Notes: generated by a model not told the origin, from the sequence alone. Numbered from the stretch's first letter, positions 1 to 9,363 are shown. The stretch: 39,494 bases of DNA from CAYQUO01 sp964420835 (GCA_964420835.1 CAYQUO010000023.1:1-39494), one strand, 5' to 3'. Translations and numbers: made by a program.

Positions 1-104
1 CGAAATTTAATAATTTTATAAGATTTACTTATTTGATCTTCAAGATCAATTAATGAATTGTTAAATATTGCAATTAAAGGATTCGAACTTGGCTTAAATG
101 GCAT
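1..104 (-). CDS. Partial protein, N-terminus only (unknown)
   Basis: Reading leftward from an ATG at 104-102 the frame stays open to the window edge, giving 34 codons (MPFKPSSNPLIAIFNNSLID and onward). A GGAG ribosome-binding site lies about 7 bases before the ATG, just past the stop of the upstream leftward gene, which is the arrangement expected for the next gene of the same operon. The visible part has a short amphipathic, possibly helical stretch and no recognisable motif. Function unknown; the rest of the gene is outside the window. Confidence 0.6.
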   Translation of the reverse strand, partial: MPFKPSSNPLIAIFNNSLIDLEDQISKSYKIIKF

Positions 105-119
105 TGATTACTCCGAACC

Positions 120-1127
120 TTATTCTGATGAATTTTCATCTTTAATAGAATTATCATTAGTATTTACTCGTTCATATATTGTAACATACTCCCCATCTGT
201 TCCATATTTATTTTTAGCTTTTTCCATGTTTGTTTTCTCTTCTATAATTTGCTTATTTCGTTGATTAACACGGTCTTTTAGCTCATCAATATCTTCATCA
301 GAAGAATCAACATTTTTATTAATAAGTTTATATTTAGCTGATATTTCAGGTGTCAATAATAATTGTCTTAGTATTGTATCTCTTCTAGATTGAATTTTTT
401 CATGAATAATAGACGAAGCAGATTCTCCTGGAATATAAGTAATTTCTCCAGATCGTAATACAACACACGATGCCTCTGGATCAACAAGTCCGTTTGTTGA
501 CATTTCATTATCCATCATAATATCATAAAGATCTGTTTCAATTAATGAAACAATCAAACGATAAATTACTATATCATATCTTACACTATTATATTCATCT
601 TTGTTATTATTATCTTGCGGGGTCAATCTTGATGATATTGCTTCTAACCATTGGTCACGCAAGTTCATTGCTAATCCCATAGCTAATGGGCATGGTTTTC
701 CAAATGGTTGTTTGTTCATAGCAATAAATGGACAATTTAAATTCTTAAATAAACATGTTTTATCCCCACATTTAGGTATAATATGCATAATATATGGATC
801 CAATTCGACTTTTGCCAAATAGGAATCTACCATTGTTTTCTCATCACTAGTCAAATGCATTTCGTCAAGAATCTCTTTTATTTCTAAACATAAAAGATTA
901 TTAGATTTACTAAATCCTGTAATTTGTTGATGAACATTGGTTGTTGGTAATGCTTCATTTTGATTTAATAAAACATCATCTGTAACTGGTTCATCTGGTC
1001 GTTGCACATCTATTGGGGAATTCTTCGATTCGGCCTTTTTTGATGATATTTTGGATATTGTTTTTGACGCATTTGGCAAATCAGCAGATAGTGTTTTAAT
1101 GTTCTTAGTTGGTTTTTTATTTGACAT
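120..1127 (-). CDS. Cys-motif phage protein of unknown function
   Basis: 335 aa, leftward. Residues 1-70 are low-complexity and rich in Ser, Lys and Asn. The middle holds four cysteines, C120, C125, C132 and C146, spaced C-x4-C-x6-C-x13-C and ending in a GKPCPLAM segment, which looks like a small metal-binding knuckle. The C-terminus (about 265-335) is charged and probably helical. I recall similar 'CPF...GxPCP' motifs in phage proteins encoded beside the large terminase, so a DNA-packaging or small-terminase-like role is possible, but this is inference from position. The ATG at 1127 is the only start that fits, yet its ribosome-binding site lies unusually far upstream (see the leader entry). 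Operon with the leftward genes on both sides. Confidence 0.7.
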   Translation of the reverse strand: MSNKKPTKNIKTLSADLPNASKTISKISSKKAESKNSPIDVQRPDEPVTDDVLLNQNEALPTTNVHQQITGFSKSNNLLCLEIKEILDEMHLTSDEKTMVDSYLAKVELDPYIMHIIPKCGDKTCLFKNLNCPFIAMNKQPFGKPCPLAMGLAMNLRDQWLEAISSRLTPQDNNNKDEYNSVRYDIVIYRLIVSLIETDLYDIMMDNEMSTNGLVDPEASCVVLRSGEITYIPGESASSIIHEKIQSRRDTILRQLLLTPEISAKYKLINKNVDSSDEDIDELKDRVNQRNKQIIEEKTNMEKAKNKYGTDGEYVTIYERVNTNDNSIKDENSSE

Positions 1128-1165
1128 AATTTTAGTTGGCGGGGGTGTTTCCCCTGCGCTCCTTT
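1128..1165 (-). promoter_or_regulatory. Leader with distant Shine-Dalgarno and GC hairpin
   Basis: On the minus strand an AAAGGAG box (complement of 1159-1165) is about 31 bases from the ATG at 1127, too far for normal initiation. Between them lies a GGGG-aaaca-CCCC hairpin (1142-1154), followed by a GCGGGG word in complement. Folding the hairpin would shorten the distance to about 18 bases. No alternative in-frame start codon lies nearer the box. Confidence 0.45.
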
Positions 1166-1208
1166 AATTTTGATGTTTTCATTTGGTTTTGTTTAAATAA
1201 AATAAACG

Positions 1209-1502
1209 TTAACCTTGTTGAATTTCATCATTTGGAAATAATTTGAATTCTTTTGTTAAAAGCTGATTTTTTAGCTTTTCTATGTTGTTGGTTTTTACAA
1301 ATTGTTTAATTGCAATTGTGTAAAAAGATAATTCAGCATCTGGAGTATCAAGTAATTCATCAATTTCTTTTTTGTCTAGCATATAAATAAATGAATTATT
1401 TAACCCATCTCCATTAATACTAATGTTAAACGTATATCTGTCTGTTACAAAATTATAATCGGACAATTTAACTTCTTGAACTTTAGTTTCTTGTAGATTC
1501 AT
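1209..1502 (-). CDS. Small hypothetical protein, first gene of leftward operon
   Basis: 97 aa, acidic, no cysteine and no membrane segment. The sequence alternates short beta-like stretches (residues 15-45) with a helical C-terminal half. I do not recognise a family. The start is supported by an AAAGGATGG box 8 bases before the ATG. It is the promoter-proximal gene of the leftward set and lies directly opposite the terminase gene across a 123-bp divergent promoter region. By analogy with many phages a gene in this place could be a packaging cofactor, but nothing in the sequence shows it. Confidence 0.65.
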   Translation of the reverse strand: MNLQETKVQEVKLSDYNFVTDRYTFNISINGDGLNNSFIYMLDKKEIDELLDTPDAELSFYTIAIKQFVKTNNIEKLKNQLLTKEFKLFPNDEIQQG

Positions 1503-1543
1503 GTGTTGCCATCCTTTGTAATGTGTATTTTAATTTCAATACA

Positions 1544-1572
1544 ATATTATCATATAAAATATTGTGTGTAAA
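1544..1572 (-). promoter_or_regulatory. Candidate leftward promoter for genes 1502 to 1
   Basis: On the minus strand TTTACA (complement of 1567-1572) is followed after 17 bases by TAATAT (complement of 1544-1549). It sits about 40 bases upstream of the ATG at 1502. The match is fair rather than strong, and the region is AT-rich enough to give chance hits. Confidence 0.4.
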
Positions 1573-1581
1573 TTTTGTATT

Positions 1582-1610
1582 ATGACACTTTTAATTTATT
1601 ATAATATAAT
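1582..1610 (+). promoter_or_regulatory. Promoter upstream of terminase large subunit
   Basis: ATGACA at 1582-1587 matches the -35 consensus at five of six bases. After exactly 17 bases comes a perfect TATAAT at 1605-1610. An ACGGAG ribosome-binding site follows just before the ATG at 1626. This is a sigma70/sigmaA-type promoter and would drive the terminase-to-portal genes. Confidence 0.6.
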
Positions 1611-1625
1611 TTTAACGGAGACAGT

Positions 1626-3365
1626 ATGAAAGAAAAATTGACATTAGATGAGATAGAATTATTATATAGTAGCCGTGAAATAAGTGAGGCTACATATAAA
1701 TTATTAATTGAAACTTATATACCATCTGTATTTATTGAAAGAAACGTTCATGATCCAGATAATCCAGATCAATTAATTAAACTTCGTGATTATCAAAAGA
1801 TTGCACTTGATTCAGATAGTCATATAAAAGTATTATTATTTGGAAGGCAAACAGGAAAATCTGTAACGTTATTTGCTGATATGGCATATCATGGGATGAA
1901 TAAACTATATAAAAATAAAACATTATTATTTTTTGCGCCGAATAAAGTTCACATTAATAATGTATTAGGAGATAAAGTTTATAAGACATTTATTTCTAAT
2001 GAAGATATGAAAAGATATATAGTTAGTAAAAAAAATGATTTATATTACGAAATCGTTTTTACTAACGGAACTGTAATCAGAGGCATTGCGGTAAATCAAA
2101 ATCCAATAGGTGCAAGATCACATACTGGTGATATAATATATATTGATGAAGCACAATATATTGAACAAGAAGCATATAATGCATTAAGTGGTGTTTCATT
2201 ATCCAGACCAGATGCATACTGGTGGTATTCGTCTACACCAGGAATTAGTAGCGGAATGTTTTATGACATGTGTAATTCGGATTTATCCGAGGTATTCTAT
2301 GTTCCGGCTACTTTAATACCAAACTGGGATAAAAATGCAGAAAAAAAAGCCAGAGCTCTATATCCAATTGAATCAGTATACCAAGCTGAAGTTATGGCTA
2401 GGTTTATATCGCCTGAATCAAGTATATTTCCGTCGTATGCTGTTGATCTTGCAATTAACAAAGGTTATATGGAAAAAAATGGAGTAAAAATTCCATATGA
2501 TAGTAATACATGGATGGAAAGATTTCCAAATACTGGAATTTTTTCAATAGGCGTAGACTGGAATGGTGTTTCAAATGGTGTACATATTGTAGTAATGTCA
2601 AAAATAGATGGAAATTTCGTAGAAGTAGAAAAAGTTATTATACAGGCAGTTAATTTTATTCAACATAAAGCTATTGATAAAATAATCGAATTAATAGTTA
2701 AATATAGACCACTTATAGTTTGTGTCGATAAAGGATTTGGTGGGTCTCAAATAGAAGATCTTTTATTACGAGGAATAAAAGACCCTACTTTACATATCAA
2801 AGAAATTTTAAAACCAGTAGGATTTAATGATCAATTAGAAACAAGAGATCCAGAAAGTGGTATAATAGTAAATAAACAGACAAAAACATATATGATTATG
2901 GAAACTGTCAGGTTATTTACGGAAGAACGTGTAATATTAATGCCAGAAGAAAGTGAAAAATTTATGTTAGGTGATCAATTAAAAGCATATTCAATAGGAA
3001 GTATACTATATAACGGGGCATTAAATTTTAAAACAAAAGAATCAGACCATACACTAGATGCATTCTGTTTAGCAGTATTTGGTTTATTAGAAAAAACCGA
3101 ACATATATTAGATAAAGGAAACATTCTTTCATCTATTGATGCTGGAAAAAATGTTACTATTTTAAATAATGGACCAAATGTCAATAGTGTCATTGATAAT
3201 ATTATAAATTCAATGATGGAAACTTCGCCAGACATTGATGGTGATGCATTATATGACGAAATAACAGCATCTTGGTTTAATAACATTAAAGTGATTCAAC
3301 GTTCACGAATAGAACCAAATACAATAAATAAAATAGCGCAAACATCAAAAAGAAATAGATTATAA
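1626..3365 (+). CDS. terL: Terminase large subunit (ATPase-nuclease packaging motor)
   Basis: 579 aa, a normal length for the family. It pumps DNA into the prohead through the portal and cuts the concatemer. The N-terminal ATPase has Walker A GRQTGKS (73-79), Walker B IIYIDEAQ (170-177, with D174 and E175) and a coupling motif STP near 203-205. The C-terminal RNase H-like nuclease shows its acidic residues in SIGVDWNG (D311), VCVDKGFG (D368) and KESDHTLDAF (D474/D478). All key residues are present. The ATG follows an ACGGAG box and a good promoter. No intron or intein is seen. A small terminase partner is not obvious in the window; one of the leftward genes next door could be it. Confidence 0.95.
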   Translation: MKEKLTLDEIELLYSSREISEATYKLLIETYIPSVFIERNVHDPDNPDQLIKLRDYQKIALDSDSHIKVLLFGRQTGKSVTLFADMAYHGMNKLYKNKTLLFFAPNKVHINNVLGDKVYKTFISNEDMKRYIVSKKNDLYYEIVFTNGTVIRGIAVNQNPIGARSHTGDIIYIDEAQYIEQEAYNALSGVSLSRPDAYWWYSSTPGISSGMFYDMCNSDLSEVFYVPATLIPNWDKNAEKKARALYPIESVYQAEVMARFISPESSIFPSYAVDLAINKGYMEKNGVKIPYDSNTWMERFPNTGIFSIGVDWNGVSNGVHIVVMSKIDGNFVEVEKVIIQAVNFIQHKAIDKIIELIVKYRPLIVCVDKGFGGSQIEDLLLRGIKDPTLHIKEILKPVGFNDQLETRDPESGIIVNKQTKTYMIMETVRLFTEERVILMPEESEKFMLGDQLKAYSIGSILYNGALNFKTKESDHTLDAFCLAVFGLLEKTEHILDKGNILSSIDAGKNVTILNNGPNVNSVIDNIINSMMETSPDIDGDALYDEITASWFNNIKVIQRSRIEPNTINKIAQTSKRNRL

Positions 3366-3414
3366 TTTATATATTTATATACGGTCATCTATTGGGGAAT
3401 ATGCGGGGGTTATT

Positions 3415-6261
3415 GTGTCAGATAAAAAGAATATATTTTATAGACCAAATATTAACAATTATTTTGAAACAATTAAACAAACAAGTACAAAAGAAGATAT
3501 TATCAATATTATTAATGAAACTGATTATATAAAAAAAGCCGGGGTAACAAAAGATTTAGAATCATTAAGTTTAGAAGAACTTAATGAATTATTAAAGCAA
3601 TACGATAAGATAAAAATATTAAATGATAGTAAAATTAAAAATGATTATCCTGCAATTAATTCTCTAATTAATGCTGGGGTATTAGATGAAGACGAAGCTA
3701 TTGTTTTAATTCAATTATCTAATGATATGAAAGATCTGAAAAACAAATTGAATATATTACAAAATATTGACATTGAAGCAATAGGAGATACTGTTTTAGA
3801 AAATGTTCCAGATAATATTCTTCAAGAATTAAACATATTTTTTGGAAGTAATTTGATATCAGTTAAAGAAACTGATGATACTAATTCAGTTTTAATCACA
3901 ACTTCACAATTAAAATGTCTAACCAAAGCATTAAATAACAATCCTAAAATGGTAGATAAAACAAAAACACCAGATGAGATGGCAACTGATATTGAAGATA
4001 AAATAAATAAAGCAATTCCAAAGATTAAGTTATATTTTCCATTGGTATTACTTGTTTATATGTTATTAACAAAAGCGATATCATTAGTAATTGGTGAAAT
4101 AAATAAACTTTTTAGATGTAAATTTAAATTGGATAATGTTACATGGGATTGGAAGGTTCTAGGTGTAGATATTGGTGGTGAAGTATCTAAATGGATTAAT
4201 AACAATATTATTATGCCAATAAATTTCTTTTTTAATGTAACAGTTTCAAACTTGTTGTCCGAAATTGAATATGTTCCACTAAAAATAATAACATCTGGGT
4301 TTTCTCTTATAATGAATGCTGATAAAAAATCTAGTGTTATAGTAGGAAAAGAAGATACAGTTATTACAAGTAGTGACATCAATAAATTAGGGCAAGAATA
4401 TCAATTTATAAATAAATACACCATTTATGATTGTAAACTAATGTATGTTAGAATTGTTAATTCCTATATTCAATACACATCAAAAGAAAATGGTATTTTA
4501 CAAAGTAAAGTATTTTGCGGGGCTAATATAAAATTTCCAAGCTGTGATCCAAACATTACTATAAGTTTACCATTTATTTCATTTGTCACTGGTACTGGAA
4601 TCAGTGGTAACAATGGAATGATCTCAACTAGTGGTTCATTATCTAAATGTCTGACAGATTTAATAGCAGCAAACGTTGCAGTACAAACAGTTGGGACAAG
4701 TGATGGTGTTTGTAGTAACGACTATAACTGGAATACAGCATATGCAAATACTGCATCATTAATAGCACAAGATATTCTTGAATATATATCAATGGCAAAT
4801 ACCAACCAAGCAGCATATTATACTAATCTTGCAAACTCAATAAAAGAATGGAAAAAATTAAACAGTGCCGAATTACAAACAGCATTTTATACCTCGGCAT
4901 CATCTATTTCAAATATAATAGGCAATATCAAAAACGGGTTTAATAATAATGAAACACGAAACAATGTACGAACACAATTACAAGTTATTCTGGAATTACT
5001 TGTAAATATAGATGCCGGGATAACTGATCTCATGAATAATGCAATTAATCCATTTATAAAAAACATTTTTTGTTGTATAGTTTTTATTTTATTGAGTATT
5101 GCTTCCATAATAGTTAATTATGTTGTTCTTTATGGGAACCCAGATAAATATGGAGAAACTTTAAAAGATTATGAATCTATGGTAAATAATATTAGAGCAT
5201 TTCTTAGTAAAGAAGGTAGAGTTGAAATAAACACAAATAAAATAAGCGAAAATGCTAATTTAAAACGTGCATTGACTCTAATTCAAGCTCTTGGAGATAT
5301 TTTAGAAAGCATAGGCGTAATGATGCAAGGACAACAATTATCTTTATCTCTTGATACTACAATGATACATGATTTAATAGATCAAATAATATCAGAATTT
5401 GCAACATTCTTTTCAACGATGACTCACTCAACTATAAATAGTTATTTATCAATGATAGGAGTTGTTTCATTAAATGTCCCTGAAATTAAAGAATACATTG
5501 AAACAGATTGCTATCAAGCTAAGTTTTTTATTAACTTAATTGATGCAGTAACAATGAAAATTCCAACATATTTTGATTCTTTTATTGCAGAAACATTTTC
5601 ACTACCAATGTTAAAAAACTTCAAATCAACGATTACTTTGTCAACGGAATCATACTCGGCAAGTATTATGATAGAAATGTCAAGATTATTAAAAATGTTA
5701 TCAAATTATGTATTTACTGCTGGTTTATGTTATAGTGATGAACAAATTATAAACAACGCAATTAGTGATATAATTTCAGAGGAAGAGGAAACTATATTTT
5801 ATGCTAATAATATCTACGAAAATGCTGTTACCGCAACTGATATTGAACAAACTGATTTAATTACAACAGAAATAGATATAGATGATATTCATGTTGATTA
5901 TAATGTTAATCATTATGGTAAATATGAATTTAATAACATTCTACAACCAATTTATGCCGGCAATACAATGCCAGAAATATTATTAGATGGTTCAAATTCG
6001 ACATATGGACATATTTATGATAAATTAATTCATAAAAATGGAGCGTTTACTGAATTTGCAAATGAATCAATAAAATCTAATCCAATGATATTACATAATA
6101 TTAAATCATTGGAAACTGTTTCTACAATTGATATGAATAAAATTATAAAAAAAGATAATGTTTCTAGTATTGATTGGAATTATCTTGAACAAAATAATCT
6201 TTCGTTATCTAAATATGAAATTAGAGACAAAATTATGGAATTATTAAATATTGCCAAATAA
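3415..6261 (+). CDS. Large virion-type protein with two hydrophobic segments
   Basis: 948 aa, unknown family. It starts at GTG 3415; the only purine box in range is the GGGGG of a GCGGGGG word at 3403-3409, five bases upstream, so that word may also serve as ribosome-binding site. Residues 40-120 look helical and charged. Hydrophobic segments run about 207-227 and 551-573, long enough to span a membrane. The region between them is rich in Ser, Thr, Asn and Gly, and several cysteines are scattered through it. It lies between terminase and portal, in the late gene block, so it is probably a head- or vertex-associated structural or ejected protein. A membrane role during DNA entry is possible but only inferred from the two hydrophobic stretches. 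Confidence 0.7.
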   Translation: MSDKKNIFYRPNINNYFETIKQTSTKEDIINIINETDYIKKAGVTKDLESLSLEELNELLKQYDKIKILNDSKIKNDYPAINSLINAGVLDEDEAIVLIQLSNDMKDLKNKLNILQNIDIEAIGDTVLENVPDNILQELNIFFGSNLISVKETDDTNSVLITTSQLKCLTKALNNNPKMVDKTKTPDEMATDIEDKINKAIPKIKLYFPLVLLVYMLLTKAISLVIGEINKLFRCKFKLDNVTWDWKVLGVDIGGEVSKWINNNIIMPINFFFNVTVSNLLSEIEYVPLKIITSGFSLIMNADKKSSVIVGKEDTVITSSDINKLGQEYQFINKYTIYDCKLMYVRIVNSYIQYTSKENGILQSKVFCGANIKFPSCDPNITISLPFISFVTGTGISGNNGMISTSGSLSKCLTDLIAANVAVQTVGTSDGVCSNDYNWNTAYANTASLIAQDILEYISMANTNQAAYYTNLANSIKEWKKLNSAELQTAFYTSASSISNIIGNIKNGFNNNETRNNVRTQLQVILELLVNIDAGITDLMNNAINPFIKNIFCCIVFILLSIASIIVNYVVLYGNPDKYGETLKDYESMVNNIRAFLSKEGRVEINTNKISENANLKRALTLIQALGDILESIGVMMQGQQLSLSLDTTMIHDLIDQIISEFATFFSTMTHSTINSYLSMIGVVSLNVPEIKEYIETDCYQAKFFINLIDAVTMKIPTYFDSFIAETFSLPMLKNFKSTITLSTESYSASIMIEMSRLLKMLSNYVFTAGLCYSDEQIINNAISDIISEEEETIFYANNIYENAVTATDIEQTDLITTEIDIDDIHVDYNVNHYGKYEFNNILQPIYAGNTMPEILLDGSNSTYGHIYDKLIHKNGAFTEFANESIKSNPMILHNIKSLETVSTIDMNKIIKKDNVSSIDWNYLEQNNLSLSKYEIRDKIMELLNIAK

Positions 6262-6279
6262 ATTTAAAGGACAAAAATA

Positions 6280-7890
6280 ATGCTTTTGCAAAGAAAGAAA
6301 AAACCAAATATTTATGAACTTGACAGTATGCTACAAGAAATTAAAACATCATTAAATAAAGTTCACGATGATATTAATTCAAAATCATCAGTTGAAAGAT
6401 ACGATGCAATGGCACAATTTACAAGTAGTAAATTTGAAAACAAACAGTTTATTGATAGACTAAGAGCTGTAACTGGCTTATCAGAAGAAACATTAATTAA
6501 ATATAAAAATTTTAATACCTTTTTTGAAAACAGCCAGGATAAAGATGATTATAAGCTCCCAATAGTTGATTTGTGTCGTGTTGAACGAGCGTATTATTTT
6601 GGAGACACATTATTACACAGACGAAAAAGAATATTTCTAGAAAAAGCATTTAATGAAGGATATTATCTGGAAAGTCAAAATCAATCAACCAAAGCATATA
6701 TTGAAAAACGACTGGCATACAATGAATTAATAACAGAAAAAAAATGCTGGGATTTATATAATGAAATAATGTCTGATATTATAATGTATGATTATGCTTT
6801 GTTGGGATTAAAAAGAAATGATGACTATTCCCCTGGCTATTCTTATACGATTGGAAGCAAATCATATGAACCAATTTATGCTTTTGATAGATTAGACGTT
6901 CCTGTTACATTGTTTTCATGTAAAGATGGAAAGTATTTAAGTGCAAAAATGTTCCCAGCACTAAGAAATAAATATATCCCCAATAGAAAAAACTCCCTGC
7001 CATTCTTTTATAATTATTTATCAAAATTTTCATCTGCAACTTATAAACTACAAAATGATCCAATAGAATCAGATTCAGTTCCAATATCAATGGAAAATAT
7101 TATAATGGCAAGTGATGTAAAACCAGCAGGTCATATTTATCCAATACCAAGTGCTGCAATGTTTATAGAAGATCTACAATTATTGAGAGATGCCGAGGAA
7201 GCATTGAGAGAAGTAATATTTCAGGCAGGATTTCCATTATTACATTTTAAAATAGGATCTGATATGGTTCCAATGAGACCAAATGAAGATCTTTCATTAT
7301 CATCAAAAATCAAAGCAATGGATAAGAATGCTGTTTTAATTACAGATCATAGAACTCAAGGTCAACAATTATTAACTGAAGTATATAACCTATCCAAGGA
7401 TTTGTCATATCTCTGGCAACGTGTTATTGTTGGTTTGGATTTATCCGACGTTGCATTGGGAATTGGTTCATCAACAAATAAAGGGACTGCTGATATAACA
7501 GATAAAATAACTCTTGATGTTACAAAACGCTATCAAAACATATTTTCAAATTTAATGGAAAAACTATTTGATCAGATGTTACTTGAAGGTGGTCTTAAAT
7601 TATATAATTTGACTTCTGAAAACAAAGTTTATTTCAGATTCTCAGAAATAGATATTAATAAAGCAATTTTAAAAGAAAATCACATTTCACAATTATTTAT
7701 GCAAAACATGATAGATCATAACGAAGCAAGAGCAAAAATTGGATTATTCAATAAACCAGACGAATCCCAGATGTATGCTAACAAGTACGCTGGAACCAAG
7801 TCATCTATTGGGGATCTTGTTAATAATGAAGTTCAGCCTGAAAATCAGTATGGTAAAAAACAGTCAGCTGCTGAACCTACAAAGAATTGA
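6280..7890 (+). CDS. Portal protein
   Basis: 536 aa. The portal is the dodecameric ring at the head vertex through which DNA is packaged and leaves. Support comes from length, position two genes after the terminase, and familiar portal-like stretches: an amphipathic segment with IEDLQLLRDAEEALREVI in the middle, a wing/stem region with GLDLSDVALGIGSSTNKGTA, and near the C-terminus MIDHNEARAKIGL, which resembles the 'NEaR..iGl' element of many portals. An AAAGGAC box precedes the ATG. The last 14 bases overlap the 3' end of the opposing thyX gene. The C-terminal tail holds a copy of the repeated TCTATTGGGGA word (7804-7814), read as Ser-Ile-Gly-Asp. Confidence 0.8.
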   Translation: MLLQRKKKPNIYELDSMLQEIKTSLNKVHDDINSKSSVERYDAMAQFTSSKFENKQFIDRLRAVTGLSEETLIKYKNFNTFFENSQDKDDYKLPIVDLCRVERAYYFGDTLLHRRKRIFLEKAFNEGYYLESQNQSTKAYIEKRLAYNELITEKKCWDLYNEIMSDIIMYDYALLGLKRNDDYSPGYSYTIGSKSYEPIYAFDRLDVPVTLFSCKDGKYLSAKMFPALRNKYIPNRKNSLPFFYNYLSKFSSATYKLQNDPIESDSVPISMENIIMASDVKPAGHIYPIPSAAMFIEDLQLLRDAEEALREVIFQAGFPLLHFKIGSDMVPMRPNEDLSLSSKIKAMDKNAVLITDHRTQGQQLLTEVYNLSKDLSYLWQRVIVGLDLSDVALGIGSSTNKGTADITDKITLDVTKRYQNIFSNLMEKLFDQMLLEGGLKLYNLTSENKVYFRFSEIDINKAILKENHISQLFMQNMIDHNEARAKIGLFNKPDESQMYANKYAGTKSSIGDLVNNEVQPENQYGKKQSAAEPTKN

Positions 7891-8575
7891 TGATTTTATA
7901 TGTTTTACATGATTTAAATTTGGAATTAGATTTGTTTACACAATAACCATTTGAAATACATAATGGCCCTGCTTTATTAAATGATAGCGGGGCTATATTT
8001 TTAACAATTTTAAGAATTTCGATAGCCATTTCCCTTATTTCCCATTGTGCTGTATTACAAGCTCGTTGTTCGAAAAAATTAAACAATGATCTCCCGTTCA
8101 TTGTCATTATCAGATTGGTACATGTTGCATTTGGCAATACAAATCTAGCATCTTCACAAGGTATGTTTAAATTGGTTAGTTTATTATAGGTATCAATTAT
8201 TTGGTTCATTAATACATTATATAATTCTAATGCTTGAGGGCTATTAGTAATTGATGCGGGGGTCACAAATTTAAATTGGTCAGGTGTTATTCTGACATGA
8301 CGTTGTGATTGTTGTGAATATGATGCTATTCTATGTCTAACTAACTGATGCGATAGGGCCCGGCTAACATTTTCTATTAGAAAAGTAAATGTTATGTGTT
8401 CAAAAGGAGAAAGATGTTTATGTTCTAACAAATAATTAATTAAACGTTCAACTTCTTTGTTACTATTAGCTAATTCATATACTTCCCCAATAGATTCTTT
8501 CATGTAACATAAATGAGCAGCCATTGCTACCTTTTTATCAGGCGAAATCGTATGATCAATTAGTGTTATTTTCAT
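7877..8575 (-). CDS. thyX: Flavin-dependent thymidylate synthase ThyX
   Basis: 232 aa, the usual length. It makes dTMP from dUMP using methylenetetrahydrofolate, with FAD and NADPH. The family signature RHR-x7-S is complete at 80-90 (RHRIASYSQQS), preceded by LSHQLV. A phage copy would feed dTMP to replication of this AT-rich genome. The gene is leftward, 9 bases after the winged-helix gene, so the two form an operon. Its ribosome-binding site is weak (an AGG about 14 bases upstream), suggesting coupling to the gene before it. Its 3' end overlaps the portal gene tail to tail. The C-terminal 20 residues are lysine-rich and look like an extension. Copies of both repeated words of this genome lie inside the gene (8256 and 8484). 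Confidence 0.95.
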   Translation of the reverse strand: MKITLIDHTISPDKKVAMAAHLCYMKESIGEVYELANSNKEVERLINYLLEHKHLSPFEHITFTFLIENVSRALSHQLVRHRIASYSQQSQRHVRITPDQFKFVTPASITNSPQALELYNVLMNQIIDTYNKLTNLNIPCEDARFVLPNATCTNLIMTMNGRSLFNFFEQRACNTAQWEIREMAIEILKIVKNIAPLSFNKAGPLCISNGYCVNKSNSKFKSCKTYKIINSL

Positions 8576-8584
8576 ATCTTTTAT

Positions 8585-8902
8585 TTAACCTGCCATTGTT
8601 GAATTATTGTTCATAATTAAATCTATGTTTATAATATATTCGGTTGGTCTTGTCCCTTTTCCTTTTCTATAAACACGAATATATTTATTATCAATTAGTT
8701 CTTTTAAATACCGTCTTACCGTTTCAATATTTCCTTGACCTTTAAAGAAATTAGAAATTTCTTTTAGAGATATCTTGACCTTATTATTGTTGTCTGACAT
8801 GACTATTAGATATTCTAGTATATCGGCTTGTCTTTTGCGTTTTGTCATACATGCACAAGCCTGGTGAATTAAATTAACTTCATTTTTATTTAATTTTTTC
8901 AT
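8585..8902 (-). CDS. Winged-helix DNA-binding protein
   Basis: 105 aa. Residues about 20-95 read as a winged helix: a helix (ADILEYLIVMS), ISLKEISNFF, a recognition-type helix ETVRRYLKELIDNKYI, then the wing VYRKGKGTRPTEYIIN. The small, basic build fits a transcriptional regulator or a replication-initiator-like DNA binder. It is the first gene of the leftward thyX operon. Its promoter (8923-8951) lies at the edge of the repeat-rich non-coding kilobase, so the repeats there are plausible binding sites, either for autoregulation or for initiation; this is inference from position. An AGAGGT box about 9 bases before the ATG supports the start. Confidence 0.75.
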   Translation of the reverse strand: MKKLNKNEVNLIHQACACMTKRKRQADILEYLIVMSDNNNKVKISLKEISNFFKGQGNIETVRRYLKELIDNKYIRVYRKGKGTRPTEYIINIDLIMNNNSTMAG

Positions 8903-8922
8903 ATATTTTTACCTCTAAAAAA

Positions 8923-8951
8923 TAGATAGCATATTTCAACAAAAAAGTCAA
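8923..8951 (-). promoter_or_regulatory. Promoter of the winged-helix/thyX operon
   Basis: On the minus strand TTGACT (complement of 8946-8951) is followed after 17 bases by TATCTA (complement of 8923-8928), with a TG one base before it giving an extended -10 (TGCTATCTA). The expected transcript start near 8916 leaves only about 14 bases before the ATG, just enough for the GAGGT box. Confidence 0.55.
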
Positions 8952-9177
8952 GTATTTTTTATTAAATTTAATCAAAATTTTAGACGTTATTTCTTACTGC
9001 AATGTTAAAACTTATGTATCTAATTGGTAATATTGGTTAGAATGAACATTTTTTAAACCTTGTTTCTTAAAAATCATTTTAAATGCCCATTTTTTGGCTC
9101 TTGTTTCTTACTTGCGTCTTATTCTATATTAAAAATATTTAATAAATATTATAACAATATAAAATATGTTGTTATAT

Positions 9178-9288
9178 GTTAAATTAAGTTAAATAGTGTT
9201 AAGCAGATCTAAAATTGTTAAAAAAATTAACGGAAAATCTTAAAATTTGATCATTAATAAAATTATATTACTTTTAACAACTTTTAAC
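9178..9288. repeat. Phased GTTAA iteron-like repeats
   Basis: GTTAA begins at 9178, 9188 and 9198, exactly 10 bp apart, so the copies face the same side of the helix; a fourth is at 9217. The inverse TTAAC occurs at 9228 and twice more inside a perfect tandem repeat of CTTTTAACAA (9271-9280 and 9281-9290), again at 10-bp spacing. Initiator-binding iterons often show such phasing, but GTTAA is short and AT-rich, so part of the count could be chance. Confidence 0.5.
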
Positions 9289-9363
9289 AAGTGCGGGATG
9301 TAAATCACTGGATTACAATGTTTTTACTATCGGTCGTAAATCCTTAATAAAAACCAATGTAGC

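Noticed and set aside
2975..3286. Leftward open frame of about 100 codons inside the terminase gene
   Set aside because: It mirrors the codon pattern of the terminase on the other strand, has no ribosome box and no recognisable protein features.
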